A DNA stretch of 64,000 nucleotides from Chryseobacterium sp. Bi04 (GCF_918698085.1 NZ_CAKKLP010000005.1:248001-312000); one strand, 5' to 3'; shown: positions 16,719 to 25,636, counted from the stretch's first letter. Notes: generated from the sequence alone by a model not told the origin. Translations and numbers: made by a program.

Positions 16719-17168
16719 ATGATGGACAAAGATAAAATAGAAAACGTAGATTTAATTTTGAAGCAGACCTGGCTGGCTGTTTCAAAAATGTACACAGAAT
16801 TAGCTCAGGAACATGATTCTACAGCAGTACAGGCCCTCACCCTTCTTAAGATAGATCCCAAAGAAGGAACCCGAAGTACGAATCTTGGCCCTAAGATGGC
16901 CATAGAGCCCACCTCTTTAACGAGAATCATCAAACTTTTAGAAGATAACGGATATATCTATAAGGAAAAGACAACCACTGATAAAAGAGAGGTCATTATT
17001 AAACTTACAGATAAAGGGTTAAATTCCAGAAATATGTCTAAGGAAGTAGTGGTCAACTTTAATAAAAAGGTGATGGAAAAAATTGCTCCCGAGAAGCTGG
17101 ATACTTTTAAAGATGTGATGACTGAAATCATGAAGATAGCCAACGAATTATTAAACAACAGAAAATAA
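16719..17168 (+). CDS. MarR family transcriptional regulator
   Basis: A winged-helix regulator, 149 residues from the ATG at 16719 (a second Met follows at 16722). The wing sequence YKEKTTTDKREVIIKLTDKG, with the DxR motif, and the recognition-helix region EPTSLTRIIKLLEDNG are typical of MarR. The gene starts 55 bases before the fatty-acid oxidation gene fadB-like and is preceded by two matching palindromes, so it probably represses its own operon and is released by a ligand, perhaps an acyl-CoA or fatty acid. The ligand is inference. Confidence 0.9.
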   Translation: MMDKDKIENVDLILKQTWLAVSKMYTELAQEHDSTAVQALTLLKIDPKEGTRSTNLGPKMAIEPTSLTRIIKLLEDNGYIYKEKTTTDKREVIIKLTDKGLNSRNMSKEVVVNFNKKVMEKIAPEKLDTFKDVMTEIMKIANELLNNRK

Positions 17169-17223
17169 ATTATAATGAAACCGTATGGTTACATACGACC
17201 TTATTAAAAATAAAAATTTACAT

Positions 17224-19617
17224 ATGAAAAGAAGAATCAAACATGTAACGGTTCTTGGTTCAGGAATTATGGGAAGCGGTATCGCGGCTCACTTCGCCAA
17301 TATCGGTGTTGAAGTGTCACTTTTGGATATTGTTCCTTTTGAACTGACTGAAGCTGAGCAGAAAAAAGGTTTGACCAAAGATGACAAAGTAGTAAGAAAC
17401 AGAATTGCTACCGAAAACTTTGAAAAACTGAAAAAAGCAAGTCCTGCACTTCTTTATTCTCCAAAGTTTGCAGATAGAATTAAAGTAGGAAACTTCGATG
17501 ATGATCTACAGAAAATAAAAAATACAGACTGGATCATTGAAGTAGTGGTAGAAAGACTTGATATCAAGAAATCAGTATATGAAAAGATTGAACAGTTCAG
17601 AAAGCCGGGTACATTAATTTCTTCTAATACATCCGGAATTCCGATCCATTTCTTAACAGAAGGAAGAAGTGAGGATTTCAAAAAATATTTTGCAGGAACA
17701 CACTTCTTTAATCCGGTAAGATATCTTCCTCTTTTAGAGATTATCCCTACTAACGATACGGATCCTGAGATTATAGATTTCTATATGAACTACGGAGCAA
17801 AATTCTTAGGTAAAACGACTGTTTTAGCCAAAGATACTCCAGCTTTCATCGCCAACAGAATCGGTGTATTTTCTATGATGGATCTTCTTCATAATGTACA
17901 GAAATTAGGATTAACGGTTTCTGATGTAGATAAATTGACAGGTCCTGTCATTGGACGTCCTAAATCTGCAACATTCAGAACCGCTGATGTAGTAGGTCTT
18001 GATACATTGGTAATGGTAGCCAACGGAGTTCGTCAAAGCGGTGCTGAAGCTAACGATTTCAATGATGTATTTGCTCTTCCGGGTTATATCCAGAAAATGA
18101 TGGATAATAAATGGTTAGGATCAAAAACAGAACAGGGATTCTACAAAAAAGTAAAAAATGCTGAAGGTAAATCTGAAATTCACGGATTAAACCTTGATAC
18201 TTTAGAATATGAGCTTCAGGGAAAATCCTCATTCCCTACCCTTGAGCTTACAAAAGCGATCGACAAACCTATTGACAGATTTAAAGTATTGATCGGTGGT
18301 AAAGATAAAGCAGGGGAATTGTACAGAAAATCTTTAGGGGCACTATTCGCCTACGTTTCACATAAAGTTCCTGAAATTTCTGACGAGGTTTACAAAATTG
18401 ATGATGCCATGAGAGCTGGTTTCGGATGGGAAAACGGACCATTTGAAATCTGGGATGCCGTAGGCGTTGCAAAGGGTATTGAACTGGCAAAAGATGCTGG
18501 ATACGAAGTTTCAGACTGGGTGAAAAACGTAGAAACATTCTATAAAGTAAATGATGAAGGACAAAGTATTTACGTTGATAAAAATTCAGGAGAATACAAC
18601 AAGATCCCTGGTCAGGATGCTTTCATCATCTTAGATAATATCAGAAAGAATAAAACAATCTGGAGTAACTCGGGTGCTGCTATTGAAGATTTGGGAGACG
18701 GAATCATCAACTTCGAGATCCGTTCAAAAATGAACTCTCTTGGAGGCGAAGTTCTTGATGGATTAAACAGAGCTATTGATTTAGCAGAAAAAGAATATGA
18801 CGGATTAGTGGTAGGAAATCAGGGAACAAATTTCTCTGTAGGAGCTAACCTTGCTATGATCCTTATGATGGCTATTGAGCAGGATTGGGATGATCTAAAT
18901 ATGGCGATCGCCTACTTCCAGAAAACAATGATGAGAGTAAGATACTCTTCTATTCCTGTAGTAGTTGCTCCCCACGGAATGACTTTAGGAGGTGGTTGTG
19001 AAATGACCATGCATGCAGACCGAGTGGTTGCCGCAGCAGAAACGTACATCGGACTGGTAGAAACCGGAGTGGGTGTAATTCCTGGAGGGGGTGGTACAAA
19101 AGAACTTACCCTGAGAACTTCAAGAGAATTCCATAGCGATGACGTTAAAAACAACAGACTTCGTGAAGCTTTCATGAACATTGCTATGGGTAAAGTAGCC
19201 ACTTCAGCTTACGAAGCTTATGATATGGGAATTCTTGAAAAAGGTAAAGATATCGTTTCTGTAAGCAAAAACAGACAGATTGCAGAAGCTAAAAAAGTAG
19301 CAAAACTACTAGCTGAACAAGGGTATACCCAGCCTATTGAGCAAAGAGTAAAAGTATTGGGTAGGGACGCATTAGGAATGTTCTACGTAGGAACAGACCA
19401 GATGCTTACCGGAAACTATATTTCTGCTCACGACAAGAAAATTGCAGATAAGCTGGCTAATGTAATGGTAGGTGGAAATCTATCTGAACCAACAGTAGTT
19501 ACCGAACAATACTTACTGAACCTTGAAAGAGAGACCTTCCTTCAACTTTGCGGAGAAAGAAAAACCCTTGAAAGAATCCAGTACATGTTACAAAATGGTA
19601 AACCGTTGAGAAATTAA
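17224..19617 (+). CDS. 3-hydroxyacyl-CoA dehydrogenase / enoyl-CoA hydratase fusion (FadB/FadJ-type)
   Basis: Bifunctional beta-oxidation enzyme of 797 residues. The start is the ATG at 17224, since MKRRIKHVTVLGSGIMGSG begins the Rossmann fold directly. Domain order is dehydrogenase first (NAD motif GSGIMGSG at 11-18; NTSGIPI; THFFNPVRYLPLLE with catalytic His) and crotonase last (GTNFSVGANLAM, LGGGCEMTMHAD, VETGVGVIPGGGGT with the catalytic Glu). This order is the reverse of E. coli FadB and normal for Bacteroidetes. The thiolase and acyl-CoA dehydrogenase genes follow, each after an inserted small gene. Confidence 0.95.
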   Translation: MKRRIKHVTVLGSGIMGSGIAAHFANIGVEVSLLDIVPFELTEAEQKKGLTKDDKVVRNRIATENFEKLKKASPALLYSPKFADRIKVGNFDDDLQKIKNTDWIIEVVVERLDIKKSVYEKIEQFRKPGTLISSNTSGIPIHFLTEGRSEDFKKYFAGTHFFNPVRYLPLLEIIPTNDTDPEIIDFYMNYGAKFLGKTTVLAKDTPAFIANRIGVFSMMDLLHNVQKLGLTVSDVDKLTGPVIGRPKSATFRTADVVGLDTLVMVANGVRQSGAEANDFNDVFALPGYIQKMMDNKWLGSKTEQGFYKKVKNAEGKSEIHGLNLDTLEYELQGKSSFPTLELTKAIDKPIDRFKVLIGGKDKAGELYRKSLGALFAYVSHKVPEISDEVYKIDDAMRAGFGWENGPFEIWDAVGVAKGIELAKDAGYEVSDWVKNVETFYKVNDEGQSIYVDKNSGEYNKIPGQDAFIILDNIRKNKTIWSNSGAAIEDLGDGIINFEIRSKMNSLGGEVLDGLNRAIDLAEKEYDGLVVGNQGTNFSVGANLAMILMMAIEQDWDDLNMAIAYFQKTMMRVRYSSIPVVVAPHGMTLGGGCEMTMHADRVVAAAETYIGLVETGVGVIPGGGGTKELTLRTSREFHSDDVKNNRLREAFMNIAMGKVATSAYEAYDMGILEKGKDIVSVSKNRQIAEAKKVAKLLAEQGYTQPIEQRVKVLGRDALGMFYVGTDQMLTGNYISAHDKKIADKLANVMVGGNLSEPTVVTEQYLLNLERETFLQLCGERKTLERIQYMLQNGKPLRN

Positions 19618-19620
19618 TGG

Positions 19621-20250
19621 GCGGCTCCGTAGGAGCAGGTTGTTAATAGCTATATGAATAATTTACAATTTTTGCAGAGCCTCGTAGAGGCGACCTGTTA
19701 GTTTTTATGGCAAACACATACACACAAATTTATATTCAAATTGTTTTCGCTGTTAAAGGAAGACAAAACCTGATTTCGAAAGAAAACAGAGAAGAATTAC
19801 ATCAATTTATTACAGGTATTGTTTCCAATAGAAATCAAAAATTATTCGCAGTTTTTGCAATGCCTGACCATGTTCACATTCTTGTAAGTATGAATCCGAC
19901 AATGTCAGTTTCAGATTTAGTAAGAGATATTAAAGCAGGATCTTCAAAATTCATTAATGAAAAAGGATGGATAAATGGAAAATTCAATTGGCAGGAAGGA
20001 TACGGAGCATTTTCTTATTCTAAAAGCAGTATTGATCCGGTATTGAAATATATTTTAAACCAGGAGGAGCATCATAAAAAGAAAACTTTTAGAGAAGAGT
20101 ATCTGAATCTGATGTCAAAATTCGAAATTGAATATGATCCAAAATACCTATTTGAATGGATTGAAGATTAACAGGTCGCTCCTACGGAGCTCCACAAAAA
20201 ATACGAAGACAAATAAACAGCTATGAACAGTTTATCTCTACGAGGCAAAA
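19621..20250 (+). mobile_element. REP-flanked RAYT unit inserted between the hydratase and thiolase genes
   Basis: About 80 bases on each side of the transposase gene form an inverted pair. Each side has two short hairpins, GCTCC-GTA-GGAGC and GCCTC-GTA-GAGGC, separated by a ~40-base spacer that includes (T)AATAGCTAT or CATAGCTGTT, and ends in GACCTGTTA next to the gene. Left hairpins are at 19624-19636 and 19679-19691; right ones at 20178-20190 and, degraded, near 20232-20246. This is the arrangement of REP pairs around a REP-associated tyrosine transposase. Confidence 0.8.
19707..20171 (+). CDS. REP-associated tyrosine transposase (RAYT, IS200/IS605-like Y1 family)
   Basis: A 154-residue HUH single-strand transposase. 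The HUH motif is HVH (residues 55-57) in MPDHVHILV and the nucleophile is Tyr115 with Gln119 in the YILNQ motif; all catalytic residues appear intact. RAYT proteins cut and join REP hairpins, and matching hairpins flank the gene. It sits in the spacer between two beta-oxidation genes, in the same direction, so operon transcription would cross it. Confidence 0.9.
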   Translation: MANTYTQIYIQIVFAVKGRQNLISKENREELHQFITGIVSNRNQKLFAVFAMPDHVHILVSMNPTMSVSDLVRDIKAGSSKFINEKGWINGKFNWQEGYGAFSYSKSSIDPVLKYILNQEEHHKKKTFREEYLNLMSKFEIEYDPKYLFEWIED

Positions 20251-20282
20251 AAATTTCAAAAACAAATTAATTAAACAAAAAA

Positions 20283-21461
20283 ATGAAACAAGCATATATA
20301 GTAAAGGGTTTTAGATCTGCCGTTGGAAAAGCTCCAAAAGGAAGTTTAAGATTCACAAGACCTGACGTCATGGCAGCTACCGTTATTGAAAAATTAATGG
20401 CTGAGCTTCCACAATTAGATAAAAACAGAATTGATGACCTTATTGTTGGGAATGCTATGCCGGAAGCTGAACAAGGGCTTAACGTGGCACGTCTGATCTC
20501 TTTAATGGGATTAAATACAGACAAAGTTCCGGGAGTAACGGTCAATAGATATTGTGCTTCAGGAAGTGAGGCTATCGCTATTGCTTCGGCAAAAATTCAG
20601 GCCGGAATGGCTGACTGTATTATTGCCGGTGGTACAGAATCTATGTCTTATATTCCAATGGGAGGTTACAAACCGGTTCCTGAAACGGATATTGCAAAGA
20701 CTAACCCTGATTACTACTGGGGAATGGGTTACACCGCTGAAGAAGTAGCCAAGCAATATAATATCACAAGAGAAGAACAGGATCAGTTTGCTTTTGAATC
20801 TCATGTGAAAGCTTTAAAGGCTAATCAGGAAGGTAAATTTGCCAATCAGATTGTTCCTATCCCGGTAGAATATAATTTCCTGGATGAAAATCAGAAAATG
20901 CAGACTAAAAAGTTTGATTTCTCTGTAGACGAAGGTCCAAGAAAAGACACTTCTTTTGAAGGATTATCAAAATTAAGACCTGTATTTGCCAACGGAGGTA
21001 GTGTAACTGCCGGAAACTCTTCTCAGATGAGTGACGGAGCTGCTTTTGTAATGGTAATGAGTGAAGAAATGGTAAAGGAATTAGGATTGGAACCAGAAGC
21101 AAGACTGGTAGCTTATGCAGCTGCGGGACTTGAACCGAGAATCATGGGAATGGGACCTATTTATGCGATTCCAAAAGCATTAAAACAGGCAGGTTTAGAA
21201 TTAAAAGATATCGACTTGATCGAACTTAATGAAGCTTTCGCTTCTCAGTCTGTTGCTATTAAAAAAGAATTAGGTCTAAACCCTGATATTTTAAATGTAA
21301 ACGGAGGGGCAATTGCTCTTGGGCATCCACTGGGATGTACAGGTACCAAACTTACTGTTCAGCTTTTAGACGAAATGAGAAAGCGTGGCAACAAATACGG
21401 AATGGTTTCTATGTGTGTAGGAACAGGACAAGGAGCAGCTTCAATTTTCGAACTACTTTAA
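20283..21461 (+). CDS. Acetyl-CoA C-acyltransferase (FadA-type thiolase)
   Basis: Last step of the beta-oxidation cycle: thiolytic cleavage of 3-ketoacyl-CoA. 392 residues, typical length. Nucleophile Cys91 in NRYCASG, His348 in GHPLGCTGT and acid/base Cys378 in MCVGTGQG are all present, as is the NEAFA motif. It lies in the MarR operon with the fused dehydrogenase/hydratase upstream and the acyl-CoA dehydrogenase downstream. Confidence 0.95.
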   Translation: MKQAYIVKGFRSAVGKAPKGSLRFTRPDVMAATVIEKLMAELPQLDKNRIDDLIVGNAMPEAEQGLNVARLISLMGLNTDKVPGVTVNRYCASGSEAIAIASAKIQAGMADCIIAGGTESMSYIPMGGYKPVPETDIAKTNPDYYWGMGYTAEEVAKQYNITREEQDQFAFESHVKALKANQEGKFANQIVPIPVEYNFLDENQKMQTKKFDFSVDEGPRKDTSFEGLSKLRPVFANGGSVTAGNSSQMSDGAAFVMVMSEEMVKELGLEPEARLVAYAAAGLEPRIMGMGPIYAIPKALKQAGLELKDIDLIELNEAFASQSVAIKKELGLNPDILNVNGGAIALGHPLGCTGTKLTVQLLDEMRKRGNKYGMVSMCVGTGQGAASIFELL

Positions 21462-21469
21462 AGACAGAG

Positions 21470-21495
21470 AGATAATAGATGGATAGATAATAGAC
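21470..21495 (+). repeat. Left inverted-repeat arm of the four-helix-bundle insertion
   Basis: A 25-base arm built on AGATAATAGATGGATAGAT and continuing AATAGAC. It matches the complement of 21934-21958 with one mismatch in the body. It starts nine bases after the thiolase stop. Confidence 0.75.
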
Positions 21496-21514
21496 TTAAA
21501 GACAAAAGAAAGGC

Positions 21515-21883
21515 ATGACTGATTTCAAAAGACATAATTTTAAGAAGCTTAAAATCTGGCAACTGGGCCTGGAATTATCAAAAAACATATTAGATTTGAC
21601 AGATACTTTTCCAACACATGAAAAATATGGTTTGAAAAGTCAAATGGACAGATGTGCAATTTCAATTCCATCAAACATAGCCGAAGGTTCAAGCAGAACA
21701 AATAAGTCCTTCAGTCATTTTTTAGATATTTCTTTAGGTTCATCATTTGAATTGCAAACACAAATATTATTAGCAAATCACAGAAAATATCTATCTGACG
21801 AAAAATGTGAAATTTTCGAAATTAAAATTGAAGAATTTCAAAAAGCAACAATGGTATTTCAGAATACTTTGAATAAAAACTAA
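21515..21883 (+). CDS. Four helix bundle protein (23S rRNA intervening-sequence protein family)
   Basis: A 122-residue all-helical protein with the family hallmarks KLKIWQLGLELS near the N-terminus, SIPSNIAEGSSR in the middle and LGSSFELQTQ. Relatives were first seen inside 23S rRNA intervening sequences and are common as solitary genes in Bacteroidetes; their function is not established. Here it is between thiolase and acyl-CoA dehydrogenase, flanked by inverted repeats, in the same direction as the operon, so I read it as an inserted module. Confidence 0.88.
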   Translation: MTDFKRHNFKKLKIWQLGLELSKNILDLTDTFPTHEKYGLKSQMDRCAISIPSNIAEGSSRTNKSFSHFLDISLGSSFELQTQILLANHRKYLSDEKCEIFEIKIEEFQKATMVFQNTLNKN

Positions 21884-21933
21884 TAAGATAAAAGACTAAG
21901 AGATAATAGAAAGAAAATAGACAAGATTAAACA

Positions 21934-21958
21934 TCTATTATCTATCCGTCTATTATCT
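21934..21958 (-). repeat. Right inverted-repeat arm of the four-helix-bundle insertion
   Basis: TCTATTATCTATCCGTCTAT followed by TATCT is the near-perfect complement of the left arm at 21470-21495. A partial direct copy (AGATAATAGAAAGAAAATAGAC) lies just inside it near 21900-21921, so the right side is more complex than the left. Confidence 0.75.
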
Positions 21959-21993
21959 AAATAGTCTCAAAAAAATAAAAAATAAAATAATAT

Positions 21994-23769
21994 ATGGCTA
22001 CATTAAAAGGCGGGGAATTCCTAATCAAACAAATTCCTGCAAGCGAAATTTTCAGTATTGAAGAACTGAACGAAGAACAAAAAATGCTTCGTGATTCTGC
22101 AAAAGAATTTATAGACAGAGAAGTGGTTCCTCAAAAAGAGCGTTTTGAAAAGAAAGATTATGCATTTACGGAAGAAACAATGCGTAAACTTGGAGATATG
22201 GGAATGTTGGGAATTGCTGTTCCTGAAGAGTACGGAGGCTTGGGAATGGGCTTTGTAACCACTATGCTTGCCTGCGACTATCTTTCTGGAACTACAGGAT
22301 CGTTAGCAACAGCTTACGGAGCTCATACAGGTATCGGAACACTTCCTATCGTTCTTTACGGAACGGAAGAGCAAAAGAAAAAATACCTTCCGGACCTGGC
22401 TACAGGAACAAAATTCGGGGCTTACTGTTTAACAGAGCCTGATGCAGGTTCTGATGCTAACTCAGGAAAAACAAGAGCTAAACTTTCCGAAGACGGAAAA
22501 CACTATATCATCAATGGTCAGAAAATGTGGATCTCCAATGCAGGATTTGCAGATACATTCACACTATTCGCTAAAATTGATGATGATAAAAATATCACAG
22601 GTTTTGTAATCAACCGCTCAGAGCTTGAGAACCCTGAAAGCTTAACTTTCGGTGAAGAAGAACATAAGCTGGGTATCCGTGCCTCTTCTACCCGTCAGGT
22701 ATTCTTCAATGATATGAAGATTCCTGTAGAAAATCTTTTAGGGGAAAGAAATAACGGTTTTAAAATTGCTTTAAACGCACTTAACGTTGGCCGTATCAAA
22801 TTAGCAGCAGCTTGTTTAGATGCACAGAGAAGAATTTTAAACCACTCTATCCAGTATTCTAACGAGAGAAAGCAATTTGGAGTTTCTATTTCAACGTTCG
22901 GGGCGATCAGAAAGAAAATTGCAGAAATGGCTACCGGTGTTTTCGTAAGTGAGGCTGGTTCTTACAGAGGAGCAAAAGATATTCAGGATAAAATTGATGA
23001 GTTGGTAGCTGGCGGAATGGATCATCAGGCAGCTGAGCTAAAAGGTGTTGAAGAATTCGCTGTAGAATGTTCAATCCTTAAAGTATTCGTTTCCGACCTT
23101 GCCCAGCACACTGCTGATGAAGGTATCCAGGTGTATGGAGGAATGGGATTCTCTGAAGACACTCCAATGGAATCTGCATGGAGAGACTCAAGAATTTCAA
23201 GAATCTATGAAGGAACGAACGAGATCAACAGATTATTAGCGGTAGGAATGCTTATTAAAAGAGCGATGAAAGGTGAATTAGACCTTTTATCTCCTGCAAT
23301 GGCTATCAGTAAAGAGTTGATGGGAATCCCTTCATTTGAAGTTCCTGATTATTCAGAATTTATGAGTGAGGAAAAATCAATTATCGCAAACCTTAAGAAA
23401 GTGTTCTTAATGGTTTCCGGAGCTGCTCTTCAGAAATACATGATGGATATTGAGAAACAACAGCATTTATTATTAAATGCTTCTGAAATTCTTAACCAGA
23501 TCTACATGGCTGAATCTGCTGTATTGAGAGCTGAGAAACACTTCTCTCCTGATTCTGTAGAAGCTGCAATGGCTCAGTTAAACCTTTACAAGGCTGTTGA
23601 GAAAATCATCGTAGCCGCTAAAGAAGGAATTATTTCTTTTGCTGAAGGTGATGAACAGAGAATGATGCTTTCAGGGTTAAGAAGATTTTCAAAATATGCT
23701 AACCATCCAAATGTAGTGGCCCTAACTGAAAAAGTAGCGGCTCATTATATCGAAAAAGGAGCTTATTAG
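21994..23769 (+). CDS. Acyl-CoA dehydrogenase (long form)
   Basis: First step of beta-oxidation: FAD-dependent alpha,beta-dehydrogenation of acyl-CoA. 591 residues, longer than the usual ~390 because of a C-terminal extension of ~190 residues, a form seen in Bacteroidetes and similar to the VLCAD layout. Visible motifs: YCLTEPDAGSDANS and MWISNAGFAD (FAD/substrate contacts), GGMGFSEDTPME and IYEGTNEI, where the Glu is the expected catalytic base. It is the last gene of the MarR operon and is followed by a terminator. Confidence 0.94.
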   Translation: MATLKGGEFLIKQIPASEIFSIEELNEEQKMLRDSAKEFIDREVVPQKERFEKKDYAFTEETMRKLGDMGMLGIAVPEEYGGLGMGFVTTMLACDYLSGTTGSLATAYGAHTGIGTLPIVLYGTEEQKKKYLPDLATGTKFGAYCLTEPDAGSDANSGKTRAKLSEDGKHYIINGQKMWISNAGFADTFTLFAKIDDDKNITGFVINRSELENPESLTFGEEEHKLGIRASSTRQVFFNDMKIPVENLLGERNNGFKIALNALNVGRIKLAAACLDAQRRILNHSIQYSNERKQFGVSISTFGAIRKKIAEMATGVFVSEAGSYRGAKDIQDKIDELVAGGMDHQAAELKGVEEFAVECSILKVFVSDLAQHTADEGIQVYGGMGFSEDTPMESAWRDSRISRIYEGTNEINRLLAVGMLIKRAMKGELDLLSPAMAISKELMGIPSFEVPDYSEFMSEEKSIIANLKKVFLMVSGAALQKYMMDIEKQQHLLLNASEILNQIYMAESAVLRAEKHFSPDSVEAAMAQLNLYKAVEKIIVAAKEGIISFAEGDEQRMMLSGLRRFSKYANHPNVVALTEKVAAHYIEKGAY

Positions 23770-23793
23770 TCTTTGTAACATAAATTTGATTTT

Positions 23794-23820
23794 AAAACGT
23801 CCCATTTTTGGGGCGTTTTT
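23794..23820 (+). terminator. Terminator of the beta-oxidation operon
   Basis: The hairpin AAAACGTCCC / GGGGCGTTTT, with one wobble pair and an ATTTTT loop, ends in T residues. It lies 25 bases after the acyl-CoA dehydrogenase stop. The following 220 bases to 24040 contain no gene that I can see. Confidence 0.85.
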
Positions 23821-24040
23821 ATGTTTAATTACAAAGTATAAAAGAGCAAACGAATTTCAGAAAACTCCGGAATTCAATATTTTTTCCTAATTTTATTAAC
23901 AGAACTTGTTTACACTTTTTATTTTAACCATAAAAGTTACAGCGTTTCTTGAACGCTTAAGTTTAATAAACTAAGGTGTTTATAGCGTTTCACTCAGCTT
24001 TTGTACAGCCTTATAAACTAATAACTCAAAATAAAAACAT

Positions 24041-24376
24041 ATGGGAAAATTCGTTATTTCAAAGAGAACAAACAGTGAATTTCAATTTAACCTTAAAGCA
24101 GGAAACGGACAGGTGATCTTAACGAGCCAGGGATACAGCTCAAAATCTTCCTGTGAAAAAGGAGTTGAATCTGTGAGAACCCATTCTCAGGATGACACAA
24201 AATATGAAAGAAATAAGGCTAAAGATGACAGATGTTATTTTAATCTTAAAGCTGGAAACGGACAGATCATAGGATCAAGCCAGATGTATGAATCTGAAAA
24301 CGGTATGGAAAACGGAATAGAATCCGTAAAAAACAATGCTCCCCATGCCTCTTTAGATGATGAAACAGATTTATAA
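24041..24376 (+). CDS. YegP family protein (tandem DUF1508)
   Basis: A 111-residue protein of two ~50-residue repeats, each starting with a segment like FNLKAGNGQ(V/I)I followed by SQ.Y and a conserved G(V/I)ESV region. This is the duplicated DUF1508/YegP fold. No enzymatic role is known. A weak terminator stem follows at 24402. Confidence 0.88.
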   Translation: MGKFVISKRTNSEFQFNLKAGNGQVILTSQGYSSKSSCEKGVESVRTHSQDDTKYERNKAKDDRCYFNLKAGNGQIIGSSQMYESENGMENGIESVKNNAPHASLDDETDL

Positions 24377-24401
24377 AAAACATCTGAAATAATATCAACA
24401 A

Positions 24402-24436
24402 AATGTCTTATCTTTTTAGGGCATTTTTTATTTTTG
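24402..24436 (+). terminator. Terminator after yegP-like gene, overlapping the next promoter
   Basis: The stem AAAATGTC / GGCATTTT (one G-T wobble) is followed by T-rich sequence. The ATG inside its left arm (24403) belongs to the hairpin and is not a convincing start for the HD gene. Confidence 0.55.
24429..24436 (+). promoter_or_regulatory. -7 box of the HD-domain gene
   Basis: TATTTTTG matches TAnnTTTG. It lies 20 bases before the ATG at 24457, so transcription would start only about 14 bases before translation. This supports 24457 over the upstream ATG at 24403. Confidence 0.55.
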
Positions 24437-24456
24437 CACTCTATTTTTTAGAAAAA

Positions 24457-24903
24457 ATGACAAAAGAAGATTTATTACATAAAGCTATAAAAATAGCGAC
24501 CAAAGCACACAAAGGACAAACGGATAAGTATCATGCTCCTTACATAGCTCATGTGATGCGGGTTATGGAGTATGGTAAAACACTGGATGAAAAAATAGTG
24601 GGTGTACTGCACGATGTCGTAGAAGACCATCCTGTGGAGTTCAGTCTGGATTATTTAAGAACCGAAGGTTTTCCGGAATATATCATTTTCGCGATCAGCT
24701 GTCTTACCAAGTTTGATCCGGAAGAAGATTACGACGAATTTGTGAAAAGGACCGAAAGATCACCGCTGGCTGTTGCTGTAAAGTTAAATGACCTTCGCGA
24801 CAATATGGACCTCAGAAGAGTAAACAGGGAGCTTAGTCCTAAGGATATCAAAAGGTTTAATAAATATCTGAAAGCCTATCATTACCTGATAGAGAAATAT
24901 TAA
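24457..24903 (+). CDS. HD domain phosphohydrolase (RelA/SpoT hydrolase-like)
   Basis: A 148-residue protein from the ATG at 24457. It has His in KIATKAHKGQ, His in PYIAHVMRV, the HD pair in VGVLHDVVED and a late Asp in KLNDLRDNM, the metal-binding pattern of the small HD hydrolases related to the ppGpp hydrolase domain of SpoT (MESH1-like). No synthetase or regulatory domain is attached. Whether it acts on (p)ppGpp or another nucleotide cannot be told. Confidence 0.82.
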   Translation: MTKEDLLHKAIKIATKAHKGQTDKYHAPYIAHVMRVMEYGKTLDEKIVGVLHDVVEDHPVEFSLDYLRTEGFPEYIIFAISCLTKFDPEEDYDEFVKRTERSPLAVAVKLNDLRDNMDLRRVNRELSPKDIKRFNKYLKAYHYLIEKY

Positions 24904-25616
24904 TCAGCACCCGGGAAGTCATAAGTCTTCACGTGATGATCCGTACCGTCAATATTGATATTCAAGGCAAGGTAGATGAAATGTAAGTTTTTATTTCCTT
25001 TGGCTTCAAATTCACGCTGCCAAAGATATCCGGTTAGAATTCCAAAGTATTCATCGATCTGATAGCCAAACCCTCCATATACCCTGTTTCTGGCGAAAGT
25101 AGGCTTCATAGGTGATACAAGGAAAATTTCGTCATAAGCATTGGCAAAAACAGTTCCTTTCTTTATTGTTTTAGCATTTAAAGGGACACTGACATTCAAA
25201 CGGTAACGGTAACGCATTCTTTGAGAGGTTTTGTCTATCTGCGGTTCATAAAACCAGCTTTTTTCAACACGGAAACGGTTTTCAAATTTTACGATACCTT
25301 TTTTAAAGTCGATTACATCCTGAAGCCATACCCTGAACTCTTCTCTGCTCAGGCTATGGTCTTTATAATTGACATATCTCCCAAGTCCTACAAAAGGTTT
25401 ATGGTTTTTGGTAAGATTATATCCCAGTCCACCTTTTATTTCATAATAGTCGGGGTAAGTATAGTCTTCATTGCCACGAAGCTGCCCTTCTGCATATATG
25501 AAAAATTTTGGATGAAACTTATAGGTTAAAGTCACAGCATTGAAGCTGGAAAGATGTTCCTGGGCTTTATATAATGTCATACTCAAAAGTAAACTCAGAC
25601 TTAAAAAAAGTTTCAT
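24900..25616 (-). CDS. DUF2490 domain outer-membrane-type protein
   Basis: A 238-residue protein with signal peptide (MKLFLSLSLLLSMTLYKAQ) and alternating amphipathic strands with many aromatic residues, as in a small beta-barrel. The sequence pattern (RVWLQDVIDF, ENRFRVEKSW, RMRYRYRLN) is that of DUF2490, which is common in Bacteroidetes and has no known function. The start at 25616 puts the signal peptide at the N-terminus; the Met at 25649 would overlap the -7 box. The 3' end overlaps the HD gene by four bases. Confidence 0.8.
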   Translation of the reverse strand: MKLFLSLSLLLSMTLYKAQEHLSSFNAVTLTYKFHPKFFIYAEGQLRGNEDYTYPDYYEIKGGLGYNLTKNHKPFVGLGRYVNYKDHSLSREEFRVWLQDVIDFKKGIVKFENRFRVEKSWFYEPQIDKTSQRMRYRYRLNVSVPLNAKTIKKGTVFANAYDEIFLVSPMKPTFARNRVYGGFGYQIDEYFGILTGYLWQREFEAKGNKNLHFIYLALNINIDGTDHHVKTYDFPGAD

Positions 25617-25628
25617 AAAAAATTTTTG

Positions 25629-25636
25629 CAAATGTA
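25629..25636 (-). promoter_or_regulatory. -7 box of the DUF2490 gene
   Basis: Minus-strand TACATTTG matches TAnnTTTG exactly, 13 bases before the ATG at 25616. No TTG is found at the right distance upstream. Confidence 0.45.
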
